In this document: piece after piece, positions 19,981-27,358 of the stretch | How positions within the stretch are numbered: the stretch's first letter is position 1 | Layout: every line of letters starts with the position of its first letter | NCBI GenBank assembly: GCA_021785095.1 | Contig: JAJYGM010000665.1 | Location: forward strand, 1-27,358 | Direction of reading: 5' to 3' | DNA length: 27,358 bases | Origin: Actinomycetes bacterium | GTDB lineage: Bacteria > Actinomycetota > Acidimicrobiia > Acidimicrobiales > Bog-793 | The notes under the pieces: generated by a model | Database searches by the model: none | Seen by the model: the letters and a program-made list of their open reading frames with translations, nothing else | Told to the model about the DNA's origin: nothing | Program-made: the position numbers and the translations under genes

Positions 19981-22311
19981 TCAGGGGGCTGTCACTTCGG
20001 CCGCCCGCACCAGCTCAGCTCGCAGCGAGTCGAGGCGGTCGCGTCCGGGCCGGGATCCGTCCGACTGCTCACGCACGTAGAAGCTGTCGACGACCTCGTG
20101 CCCGAGCGTCGCGATCCGCGCCGAGACGACGTCCAGACCGGCTTCGGCGAGAGACCGCGCCAAGCGGTGCAGCAGGCCGTGCGAGTCGGGTGCTCGCACC
20201 TCGACGACGGCGGCGGCGGCGGAGGCTCGCTCGTCGACGAGGACGACCACGTCCGGCGAGCGGGCCGCAGCGGGGCGCCGGTATCGGGAGTAGGCGTCCT
20301 CGAGCGCCCGCAGGTACGAATCGATGTCCAGATCGCCCTGGATCGCGCGCCGGAGATCGGCGAGAAGTGCCGGCTCGTCGAGAGGACGGGTGGGGTCGAG
20401 ATCGACCTCGAATGTCTCGACGGCCATCGGCACCACGGCGAGGGCAGTCGCCTGCCGGATGTCGAGCCGGTGCATGGCGAGCGTGCCGGCTACGAGCGCG
20501 AAGAGCCCGGTCAGGTCGGGTGCGACGACTGTGATCTCGGAGCCGGCGACATGCAGGGCGAGCTCTTCTCGCTTCACGAGCGCCTCCACCTGTGGGCTGG
20601 GCGGTCGCGCGGCCGAAGCGTCAGCCTGGCGCCCCTCGAGATGCGCCCGCACGTTCTCGACGAGCTGCGTCACGAGGGACGCCTTCCAGGAGCCCCAGGC
20701 GGCCGGACCGGTGGCGACCGAGTCGGCTTGGGTGAGGCGCGCCAACAGCTCGAGGGTGAGGGCGTCCCCGACCGCCTCTGCCACGAGCTCGATCGTCTCG
20801 TCGTCGTCGATGTCGCGGCGGGTGGCGGTGTCGGCGAGCAGGAGGTGCCGCTTCACGAGGCGCTCGATGACCGCGACATCCCGGGCGTCGAATCCCATTC
20901 GACGCCCGATGTCCGAGGCGAGGCGCCGACCGGTCGCGCTGTGGTCGCCAGGTCGGCCCTTGCCGATGTCGTGCAGAAGAGCAGCGACGAGGAGCAGGTC
21001 CGGGCGCTCGACCTCACGCAACAGCGAGGCCGCCTCGGCGACGGCCTCGAGGAGGTGGCGATCGACGGTGAAGCGGTGGTAGGCGTTTCGTTGGGGGCGG
21101 TGGCGAACGATCGCCCACTCCGGGATCAGCCACTCCATGAGACGCGCCCGGTCGAGCACTTCGATGACGGGGGTGGCGCGGTGCCCGTATTCGAGGAGGG
21201 ACACGAACGCGTCGCGCATGCCCGTGGGCCAGCGGGCGCCGAGCTCGGGCCGCTCCGCCGTGATGCGCGCGATCGTTGCGAGTGCCATCGGCGCGTCGAA
21301 GCGCGCTGCCGCGGCCGCCACCCGCAGCACCGCTGCCGGGTCGGCGGCGAGGTCGACCGCTGTGCCGAGTGCCACCTCCCCGTCTCGCAACAGCACGCCC
21401 TTGTCGACCTCGGCATCACGACCGCCTGAGCGCCTCGCCGGCCCCGCCAGCACCGACTCGACGCGCCGCCACGCGTCGGCGGCGGCCCACATGACCTCGC
21501 GCCCGGCGGCGGCGAGCGCGGCGGCGTAAGCGTCCGCGTCGGGGTAGCCGAGATCGTTCGCGATGTCGTCTTGTTCCTGGAGGAGGAGACGATCCGAGGA
21601 GTTGCCGGTGCGCGCGTGAAGCGCGACGCGTGAGGAGAGAAGCAGCGCATGCGGCTCCTCGAGCTCGGGCGGCCCGAGCACGGCCGCGAGAGCGGGCAAT
21701 GCGCGGGCGACGAGGCCGAGCGCCTCGAGGTCCCGTAACCCGCCTGCGGACTCCTTGAGATCGGGCTCGAGAAGGTATGGCAGCTCACCGAAGGCACAGT
21801 GCCGCTCACGAGTGGCGGCGGCCAGCTCGGGAAGGAACCTGTGCGCGTGGGCGTGCCACAGCTCCTCGACCTTGGCGAGCACGCTCGTCACGAGGCGCGT
21901 GTCTCCGCACACAACCCGAGCGTCGAGGAGACCGAGCATGGAGCGCAGGTCACTCCGGGCGACTGCCGTCACTTCCTTCGGCGTCCGCACGCTGTGGTCG
22001 AGTCGCACGCCCGAGTCCCAGACGCGATACCAGATGGCGTCCGCCACGATCCCCACGTCGCGATGTCTGTCGTGCAGGAGCAGGACGTCGAGATCGCTTC
22101 CGGGGCACAGCTCCCTGCGCCCGTAGCCACCGACGGCAACGAGAGCGAGCCCCTCGGCGCGCCCACCTTGCACCGCCGCGTCGAACAGGCGCGTCAGGCA
22201 CTCGTCGGCGGCGTCGCTGTAGCGAGCCGGGAGCTCGAGGGGCGGGAGCCGGTGCTCGAGCACTTCGGTGGAGAGCACCCGGCGGACGTGTCGCAGCGAC
22301 GCCTCCTCCAT
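19981..22311 (-). CDS. glnD: [Protein-PII] uridylyltransferase / uridylyl-removing enzyme GlnD
   Basis: GlnD modifies the nitrogen-signalling PII protein according to glutamine level (adenylylation in many actinobacteria). The 776-residue protein has the nucleotidyltransferase motif GGYGRRELCPGSDLDVLLL (about 61-79, with D73/D75), a central helical region (LLEPDLKESAGGLRDLE), an HD hydrolase domain (ALLHDIGKGRPGDHS) and two C-terminal ACT domains (TVVAPDLTGLFALVAG and VVEVRAPDSHGLLHRLARSL) that sense glutamine. It is somewhat shorter than the enterobacterial enzyme (about 890). Its usual partners glnB and amtB are not next to it here. Confidence 0.93.
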   Translation of the reverse strand: MEEASLRHVRRVLSTEVLEHRLPPLELPARYSDAADECLTRLFDAAVQGGRAEGLALVAVGGYGRRELCPGSDLDVLLLHDRHRDVGIVADAIWYRVWDSGVRLDHSVRTPKEVTAVARSDLRSMLGLLDARVVCGDTRLVTSVLAKVEELWHAHAHRFLPELAAATRERHCAFGELPYLLEPDLKESAGGLRDLEALGLVARALPALAAVLGPPELEEPHALLLSSRVALHARTGNSSDRLLLQEQDDIANDLGYPDADAYAAALAAAGREVMWAAADAWRRVESVLAGPARRSGGRDAEVDKGVLLRDGEVALGTAVDLAADPAAVLRVAAAAARFDAPMALATIARITAERPELGARWPTGMRDAFVSLLEYGHRATPVIEVLDRARLMEWLIPEWAIVRHRPQRNAYHRFTVDRHLLEAVAEAASLLREVERPDLLLVAALLHDIGKGRPGDHSATGRRLASDIGRRMGFDARDVAVIERLVKRHLLLADTATRRDIDDDETIELVAEAVGDALTLELLARLTQADSVATGPAAWGSWKASLVTQLVENVRAHLEGRQADASAARPPSPQVEALVKREELALHVAGSEITVVAPDLTGLFALVAGTLAMHRLDIRQATALAVVPMAVETFEVDLDPTRPLDEPALLADLRRAIQGDLDIDSYLRALEDAYSRYRRPAAARSPDVVVLVDERASAAAAVVEVRAPDSHGLLHRLARSLAEAGLDVVSARIATLGHEVVDSFYVREQSDGSRPGRDRLDSLRAELVRAAEVTAP

Positions 22312-22388
22312 CGAGCGAGCCTAGAGCGGCGGGCAGTGACGCCAAGACTGACGACCGTGACGGTACGCTCGTCCCGGAGGCGATGCTC

Positions 22389-22601
22389 ATGCTGGAACCG
22401 CACGGATCCCGTGGCGTGATGAAGGCGGGACACTACGTCGTGGTCGCCGCCGTGGCGGTCGTCGCCGCGATCGTGGCCTTCGCCGTCCTCTCTTTCGTCG
22501 TCGGGGTCGTCTTCGAGATCCTGAAGATCGCGATCATCGTGGCACTCGTGGTCGCTGCCTTCTGGGCGATATCCAAGTTCGCCCGCCGCCGCCGCCGCTG
22601 A
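22389..22601 (+). CDS. Small membrane protein with poly-Arg tail
   Basis: This 70-residue protein has two close hydrophobic segments (YVVVAAVAVVAAIVAFAVLSFVV and FEILKIAIIVALVVAAFWAI) and ends FARRRRR, so the tail is cytosolic. GGAGG at 22376-22380 is eight bases from ATG 22389, which decides the start over ATG 22383; ATG 22419 is also in frame. It is divergent from glnD (77-base gap). Family not recognised. Confidence 0.6.
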   Translation: MLEPHGSRGVMKAGHYVVVAAVAVVAAIVAFAVLSFVVGVVFEILKIAIIVALVVAAFWAISKFARRRRR

Positions 22602-22608
22602 CCCTCTC

Positions 22609-22629
22609 AGCTGAAGCGGCCGCTCAGCT
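22609..22629. terminator. Hairpin between convergent genes
   Basis: AGCTG (22609-22613) pairs with CAGCT (22625-22629) and AGCGG (22615-22619) with CCGCT (22620-22624), with one bulged A. It lies between the stop of the small membrane protein gene and the stop of the ABC exporter gene, where a two-way terminator is expected. No U-tract. Confidence 0.45.
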
Positions 22630-22641
22630 CGGGTGGCCGGA

Positions 22642-24585
22642 TCAGCTGGAGGGAACTGCCTCGGCCTCGGCTTGGCGCATCCACGTCTCGTACATGGCGG
22701 CGTAGCGCCCGCCTGCAGCTACGAGCTCGTCGTGCGAGCCGGTCTCTGCGATCTCGCCGTCGTCGACGACGACGATGCGGTCGGCCTTCATCGCGGTCGA
22801 GAGGCGGTGCGCGATGAGGACGGCCGTGCGGCCTTCGAGGAGGACGTCGAGGGCGGCTTCGACCTTTGTCTCGGAGAGGAGGTCGAGGTTGGACGTAGCC
22901 TCGTCGAGCACGAGCACACGGGGATGAGCCAGGAACGCCCGTCCGAGCGCGATCAGCTGGCGTTCGCCGGAGGAGAGCGACTGCCCGCGCTCGTGCACGA
23001 GGGTGTCGAGGCCGTCCGGCAGGCGGCCGAGCATCTCCTCGAGGCCGACGGCGTGCACGGCCTCGTCGACCTCCGAGTCGGCCGCCTCTGGTCGCGCAAA
23101 AGCGAGGTTGTCCTTCACCGTGCCGGCGAAGAGGAAGGGCTCCTGGGGCACGACTCCGAGCTGGCGGCGGAGCGACCGGAACGTCACCTCTCGCAGGTCG
23201 TGGCCGTCGATGAGCACGCGGCCCTCGCTCGGGTCGTAGAAGCGCGTGATCAACTTCGCCAACGTCGACTTCCCAGCACCGGTCGGTCCCACGAACGCAA
23301 CGGTCTCGCCCGGTTCGATCGTGAGGTCCACCCCGTGGATGACGGGAGTGTCGGGGTCGTACCCGAACGAGACGTGCCGGAAGCTGATCCGGCCTTCGAT
23401 TGGGGGGAGCTCGTAGGCGCCGGCGGCCTCGGGGACGCTCGGGCGTGTCTCGAGCAGGGTCCGTAGCTTGTAGACCGAGGCCTGGCCCTGCTGGTACGTG
23501 TTGTACTGCTGCACGAGCAGCTGGATCGGCTGCAGGAAGCGGTTCAGGTAGAGGAAGAACGCGAACAGGGCGCCGATCGTCAGTTGGTGGTGCAGCACCA
23601 TGTCGCCGCCGATCGCGAGCAGGGCTCCCTGGCCGAGGACCGACAGCATCTGCGTGCCCGGCCCGTAGAGGGCGTTGAGCTGGGCTGTGTAGATGTTGGC
23701 GTCCCGGTACCTGCCGACGACGTTGCGGTGGTGAATGACGTTGTGACGCTGCCGGTTGTGCGAGGTGACGATTCGCACGCCGTGCAGTGACTCGGACAGG
23801 TCGGCGAGGACGTTGGCGATGCCGTCGCGCACCTTGTCGTATGCGTTCACCGAGGCTGATCGGAACCAGAGCGACAGGATGGTGAGCACCGGGACGATGA
23901 GGAGCACGGTGATGAGCGCGAGGCGCACGTTCATCGTGAAGAGGACGGCCGTGATGACGACCATGGTGAGCCCCTGGATGGCGAACTGGGCGAGGCCGTC
24001 CTGCAGCAGCTGCTGGAGGTTTTCGATGTCGGCCGTCATCCGGCTCATGAGGACTCCGGCTTTCTCGTCGGTGAAGAAGTCGAGCGAGAGCCGCTGCAGG
24101 TGTGCGAAGACCCTGACCCGCAGATCGTTCATGACCCCGGCCGCCAGCCGGCCGGTGGTGCGGACCTGCGAGCGCTGGGCGAGCGCCGTCACGGACGCGC
24201 AGACGAGGTAGGCGAGAGCGGCGAGGGCGATGACCGACAAATGCTGGTGGGGCGGGATCATCCCGTCGTTGACGGCGATCTCGGTGAGGTACGGACCTGC
24301 CTGGAGGGTCACGCTCATCACGACGATGAGGGCTGCAGCGATCCAGAGCAGCTTGGGGTAGGCCGTCAGCAGCCGCCACAAGGTCAGGCGGCGGAGGTCC
24401 TCCTCACTCTCGCGGTGGTGGAAGACGGCCGTGGGCTCCGGGTGCTCCGGCTCGCTCTCGAGGAGCCTGTCGACGCCGTCCTGCAGCTCCGCTGGGATGC
24501 CGCCGAACGGTAGGCCGGAGGCGGTCGCCGCCGATTGGCCACCGGGCGCGAACATCGGCCCGCCACCTCCTCCGTGCCAGCCCAT
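22642..24585 (-). CDS. ABC exporter subunit with consensus ATPase site (heterodimer partner 2)
   Basis: This 647-residue half-exporter has a Gly-rich/polar N-terminal extension (about 90 residues), six transmembrane helices (about 95-400) and a nucleotide-binding domain with Walker A GPTGAGKST, Q-loop VVPQEPFLF, signature LSSGERQL (altered from LSGGQ), Walker B VLVLDEATSNLD with catalytic Glu, and H-loop IAHRLST. It carries the active catalytic Glu but a poor signature, the reverse of its partner. Start ATG 24585 overlaps the partner's stop by one base. A long open frame that continues upstream through the partner gene is in the wrong frame. It exports an unknown substrate, probably lipid or drug. 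Confidence 0.92.
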   Translation of the reverse strand: MGWHGGGGGPMFAPGGQSAATASGLPFGGIPAELQDGVDRLLESEPEHPEPTAVFHHRESEEDLRRLTLWRLLTAYPKLLWIAAALIVVMSVTLQAGPYLTEIAVNDGMIPPHQHLSVIALAALAYLVCASVTALAQRSQVRTTGRLAAGVMNDLRVRVFAHLQRLSLDFFTDEKAGVLMSRMTADIENLQQLLQDGLAQFAIQGLTMVVITAVLFTMNVRLALITVLLIVPVLTILSLWFRSASVNAYDKVRDGIANVLADLSESLHGVRIVTSHNRQRHNVIHHRNVVGRYRDANIYTAQLNALYGPGTQMLSVLGQGALLAIGGDMVLHHQLTIGALFAFFLYLNRFLQPIQLLVQQYNTYQQGQASVYKLRTLLETRPSVPEAAGAYELPPIEGRISFRHVSFGYDPDTPVIHGVDLTIEPGETVAFVGPTGAGKSTLAKLITRFYDPSEGRVLIDGHDLREVTFRSLRRQLGVVPQEPFLFAGTVKDNLAFARPEAADSEVDEAVHAVGLEEMLGRLPDGLDTLVHERGQSLSSGERQLIALGRAFLAHPRVLVLDEATSNLDLLSETKVEAALDVLLEGRTAVLIAHRLSTAMKADRIVVVDDGEIAETGSHDELVAAGGRYAAMYETWMRQAEAEAVPSS

Positions 24586-26450
24586 CAGAGACCGGTCCCG
24601 GCGTGGTGAGTGTCGGCGAACGCCGTGCTCTCGGCGACCGCGTCCTGCTCTACTTGAGCGGCGAGCACCTCGGCGTAGAGCGGGGATGTCTCGAGGAGCT
24701 CGGCATGGCGGCCGTCGGCTACCACTCTGCCGTCCTCGAGGAGGATGACCCGATCGGCGAGGCTGATCGTCGAGAGGCGGTGGGCGATGATCAGCGTGGT
24801 GCGACCGCGCATCAGGCGGCGGAGCGCCTCGTGGATCTGCTGCTCGACATGGACGTCGATGGCGCTCGTGGCGTCGTCGAGGATCAGGATCGGCGGGTTC
24901 ACGAGGAGCGTGCGCGCGATCGCGATCCGCTGTCGCTGCCCACCGGACAGCGTGTAGCCGCGCTCGCCGACGACTGTGTCGTATCCCTGCGGGAGACCCT
25001 CGATGAACTCGGCCGCGTTGGCGGCTTCGGCTGCTGCGGCGACCTCCTCGATAGCGGCAGTCGGTCGTCCGTAGGCGATGTTCTCCCGGATCGAGACCGA
25101 GAACAGGAACGGCTCGTCGAGGACGAGGCCGACGTTGGCCCGCAGACTTGCGAGCGTGAGGTCCCGGACATCGTGCCCGTCGATGCGCAGCACGCCGCCC
25201 TGCACGTCGTAGAAACGCGCCACCAGTCTCGCCACCGTCGACTTCCCGGCCCCGGTCCTGCCGACGAGCGCCACGGTCTGGCCTGGTTCCACATGCAGAT
25301 CGAAGGCATCGAGGACGGTCGGGCGATCTCCTCCGGGATAGCCGAAGACGACGTGATCGAAGCGGACGTCGCCCTTGCACCCCACGAGATCCACGGCACC
25401 TGGCCGCTCGACGATCTCCGACCGCTCGTCGAGTATCTCGTAGATGCGCTCTGCCGAGGCGGCCGCTCGCTGGCCCATCATGATCAGCATCCCGAGCATC
25501 GTGAACGGGACCTGCATCATGAGCAGGTAGGCGTTGAAGGCGAGGATGGCGCCGAGCCCGAGACGGTGCTGGAGGACCATCCAGCCGCCGAAGAACAGGA
25601 CGAGCACCAGACCGATCTGGGACAGGTTCTGAACGGCCGGTGTGAATCGCGCGCGCAGGTCGGCGTCCTTCACGTAACCCCATTGGACCCTCGTGGCGGC
25701 CTTCCCGAGCGCCTGCAGCTGCTGGTCCTCGGCGGCGAACGACTTGACGACCCGGACGCCGTTCACGTTCTCGTCGACGATCGTCGCCACCTCGGCAAGG
25801 CGGGCCTGGATCAGCCACGACACCGGGAAGAGGGACTTCCGCATCTTGACCCCGACCACGTAGATGAACGGCATCGTCACCATCGCGATGAACGCGAGCG
25901 GCACGTCGATCGACAGCATGAAGCCGAACGCGATGACGGCGATGGAGCACTGGAGCAAGATGAGCGGCGCGAACGTCATGTACATCTGCACCGAGCGGAT
26001 GTCCGAGTTCGCCCGCGAGATGAGCTGTCCCGACTGGACACGGTCGTAGAACGAGAACGACATCCGCGTCAGGTGCTCGTAGATGATGTTCCGCAGATCG
26101 AACTCGATGTCGTAGGCGACGCGAAAGATCGCGAGGCGCGAGACGTAGCCGGCGATGCCGCCCGCCACGCCGAGCCCGAGGATCCACCAGACGTAGAAGC
26201 TGAGCGGGACCCCGTGGGGGTGAAGGCCGTTGTCGATGGCCTTGTTCAGTAGGTTCGGGATCTGCACCTGCAGGACGAGGCCGACGAAGGAGAGCCCGAG
26301 AGCGGTGGCGAACGTCCATTTGTGTGCCTTCACGATCGGGAACGCGCGCCGCAGCCACGACTTCGCCCTGTCCGGATCGATGGTGGCGCGTGGACGCGCG
26401 TAACGCGGCTCTTCGGCGATCGGGACGAACGGGTCCTGTGGGAGGCTCAC
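24585..26450 (-). CDS. ABC exporter subunit with degenerate ATPase site (heterodimer partner 1)
   Basis: This 621-residue half-exporter has six transmembrane helices (about 40-330), then the ATPase domain: Walker A GRTGAGKST, canonical signature LSGGQRQR, but Walker B ILILDDATSAID with D526 where the catalytic Glu should be, and D445 in place of the Q-loop Gln (LVLDEPFLF). Together with the next gene this forms one consensus site (partner's Glu with this LSGGQ) and one degenerate site, as in asymmetric exporters such as TM287/288 or LmrCD. The GTG start overlaps the MarR stop (GTGA), so all three genes are one operon. Confidence 0.92.
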   Translation of the reverse strand: MSLPQDPFVPIAEEPRYARPRATIDPDRAKSWLRRAFPIVKAHKWTFATALGLSFVGLVLQVQIPNLLNKAIDNGLHPHGVPLSFYVWWILGLGVAGGIAGYVSRLAIFRVAYDIEFDLRNIIYEHLTRMSFSFYDRVQSGQLISRANSDIRSVQMYMTFAPLILLQCSIAVIAFGFMLSIDVPLAFIAMVTMPFIYVVGVKMRKSLFPVSWLIQARLAEVATIVDENVNGVRVVKSFAAEDQQLQALGKAATRVQWGYVKDADLRARFTPAVQNLSQIGLVLVLFFGGWMVLQHRLGLGAILAFNAYLLMMQVPFTMLGMLIMMGQRAAASAERIYEILDERSEIVERPGAVDLVGCKGDVRFDHVVFGYPGGDRPTVLDAFDLHVEPGQTVALVGRTGAGKSTVARLVARFYDVQGGVLRIDGHDVRDLTLASLRANVGLVLDEPFLFSVSIRENIAYGRPTAAIEEVAAAAEAANAAEFIEGLPQGYDTVVGERGYTLSGGQRQRIAIARTLLVNPPILILDDATSAIDVHVEQQIHEALRRLMRGRTTLIIAHRLSTISLADRVILLEDGRVVADGRHAELLETSPLYAEVLAAQVEQDAVAESTAFADTHHAGTGL

Positions 26451-26968
26451 GAGTGGACGGCGGCTCTCTCTTCGGCGTGCTTGGTGTGCTCGCTGCCGTC
26501 GGGGTTCTTCTGCTGGGCAGAGCGCTCAGCGTGCTTCTTCGCCCGCCAAGCGATGAGTGCAGGGCCCCAGCGTGCGAGACCGTCGGCTGCGGTCGCCGCC
26601 GCCTCCTCGTCGTCGAGGGCGCCGAGGATGGCGCGCAGCCGCAGGTCGACGAGGTTCTCGGCGGTATCGAGCGCCTGGCAGCCGGCCTCGGTGATGCAGT
26701 GGGTGACCCTCCGGCGATCGTTCTCGTCCGGCTCCCGCACGACGAGACCGCGAGCCACGAGACCGTCGACGACTGCGGTGATGCTCGGCCGGCGGACGTC
26801 GAGGCTGTCGGCCATCGAAGAGGGGAGCGCGATGCCTTGGGCGAGCAGGTTGAGCACGCGGTACTGGGGGAGCGACAGCTCGTTCTCTGCCAAGGCGAGC
26901 TCCGCGTGACGAGCCAGCAACGCGGTGATGCGGGGGAGGGACAGGGGCCGTCCTGGTTCGACTGTCAC
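26447..26968 (-). CDS. MarR-family transcriptional regulator
   Basis: This 173-residue winged-helix regulator has its DNA-binding part at about 32-100 (LSLPQYRVLNLLAQG, SSMADSLDVRRPSITAVVDGLVARGLV, then the wing with REPDENDRRRVTHCITEAG). Dimerisation helices flank it and a charged tail follows. It heads the operon with the heterodimeric ABC exporter and most likely represses it until a ligand binds, a common layout for drug or lipid exporters. The GTG start at 26968 directly follows a -10-like TACTCT with six bases between, so the mRNA is probably leaderless. The start sits beside the palindrome at 26969-26985. Confidence 0.88.
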   Translation of the reverse strand: MTVEPGRPLSLPRITALLARHAELALAENELSLPQYRVLNLLAQGIALPSSMADSLDVRRPSITAVVDGLVARGLVVREPDENDRRRVTHCITEAGCQALDTAENLVDLRLRAILGALDDEEAAATAADGLARWGPALIAWRAKKHAERSAQQKNPDGSEHTKHAEERAAVHS

Positions 26969-26985
26969 ATACTTAGAGTATCTAA
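26969..26985. promoter_or_regulatory. Overlapping palindromes, likely MarR operator
   Basis: ATACTTAGAGTAT (26969-26981) is an inverted repeat (ATACT / AGTAT), and TTAGAGTATCTAA (26973-26985) is a second one (TTAGA / TCTAA) overlapping it. The stretch is strongly AT-rich against its surroundings and covers the -10-like element just before the MarR start. It also lies in the 32-base gap to the divergent EamA gene, so one site could control both. Confidence 0.6.
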
Positions 26986-27000
26986 CTGTCGCGGTGCCTC

Positions 27001-27358
27001 GTGACTCCCGCCGCGTCCCGCGTGGACCCAGTCGTCCCTGCTCTCGTCGGCGCCGCCTGCATCTCCTCCTCCGCCGTCGTCGTCCGACTCGCGCATACGG
27101 CCGCCGGCACGACCGCCTTCTATCGTTGCGTGCTGGCGTTGCCGGTGCTCGTCCTGCTGGCCGTTCTCGAGCAGCGCCGCGCCGGCCCGCGCGCGGTGGG
27201 GGACCGGGTGAGGGCCGTCGCAGCCGGCGCTCTGCTCGGGCTCGATCTCGTGCTGTGGACGCACGCCATCTACGACGTCGGCGCCGGCATTGCCACGGTG
27301 CTCGGGAACCTCCAGGTGCTGTTCGTCGCCGCGATCGCCTGGGTCGTGTTCCGGGAGC
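27001..27358 (+). CDS. EamA-type (DMT superfamily) transporter, N-terminal part (cut by window end)
   Basis: An open frame runs from GTG 27001 to the window edge (119 codons). It encodes hydrophobic helices typical of drug/metabolite transporters: VVPALVGAACISSSAVVVRLA, TTAFYRCVLALPVLVLLAVLE, a basic loop, then AGALLGLDLVLWTHAIYDVG and GIATVLGNLQVLFVAAIAWVVF. The T-x-x-F-Y-R and W-x-x-A-I patterns at these positions are characteristic of EamA. GTG 27022 is an alternative start. It is divergent from the MarR gene and may share its operator. Substrate unknown. Confidence 0.82.
   Translation, partial: MTPAASRVDPVVPALVGAACISSSAVVVRLAHTAAGTTAFYRCVLALPVLVLLAVLEQRRAGPRAVGDRVRAVAAGALLGLDLVLWTHAIYDVGAGIATVLGNLQVLFVAAIAWVVFRE

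Noticed and set aside
18499..21429. Very long plus-strand open frame (over 900 codons) across the L,D-transpeptidase and glnD region
   Set aside because: It is antisense to two genes with clear catalytic motifs, is Arg/Asp/Gly-rich without domains, and is the usual shadow frame of GC-rich coding DNA.
22642..26358. Single 1238-codon minus-strand frame suggesting a fused double ABC protein
   Set aside because: The first 591 codons are an out-of-frame reading of the partner gene; the two subunits have separate frames overlapping by one base.

Overview
The window is GC-rich DNA from an actinobacterium (Actinomycetota). The best markers are a mycothiol S-conjugate amidase (mca), a luciferase-like F420-type oxidoreductase, an Rpf-type muralytic domain, a SigB/SigF-type sigma factor with its partner-switching proteins, and frequent GTG starts with ATGA/GTGA overlaps. 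The class cannot be fixed from the sequence alone; a deep lineage such as Acidimicrobiia is a guess. No rRNA, tRNA, CRISPR array, phage or transposase was seen, so this is a chromosomal region with several short operons.

Layout. 2-1605 (+): truncated MarR regulator coupled to an MFS exporter. 1655-2638 (-): AurF-type diiron oxygenase, divergent from a TetR regulator (2782-3438, +) that is coupled to fdhD (3438-4388, +). 4405-5226 (-): mca, preceded by an unusual structured leader (about 5227-5591). 5783-9973 (+): receiver/PP2C phosphatase, CHASE3 histidine kinase, and an RsbW-like ATPase with an extra C-terminal domain. These converge on 9970-11488 (-), an rsbV-rsbW-sigB operon. 11800-11955 (-): a tiny hydrophobic membrane protein, divergent from a channel-like membrane protein (12019-13212, +). 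13216-16180 (-): LLM oxidoreductase, a membrane-anchored repeat protein and an Rpf-like muralytic protein. 16712-17566 (-): surE, divergent from an aldose 1-epimerase (17586-18545, +). 18532-19869 (-): L,D-transpeptidase. 19981-22311 (-): glnD, divergent from a 70-aa membrane protein. 22642-26968 (-): marR plus the two halves of a heterodimeric ABC exporter, divergent from an EamA-type transporter that runs off the end.

How it works together. The centre of the window encodes what looks like a whole general-stress pathway: sensor kinase, receiver-controlled phosphatase, STAS antagonist, anti-sigma factor and sigma factor. I also found four copies of the promoter type expected for this sigma family (GTTT, 15-17 bases, GGGTA). 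All lie upstream of genes in the window: the diiron oxygenase, the mca leader, the second RsbW-like protein and the small hydrophobic protein. This suggests a local SigB regulon with feedback on one of its own regulators. The diiron oxygenase promoter is also covered by a palindrome that looks like the TetR operator.

The most unusual pieces are the mca leader (sigma-B-type promoter, 16-bp inverted repeat, 32-codon ORF containing a terminator-like hairpin) and the hairpin plus 18-bp repeats that could hide the ribosome binding site of the phosphatase gene.
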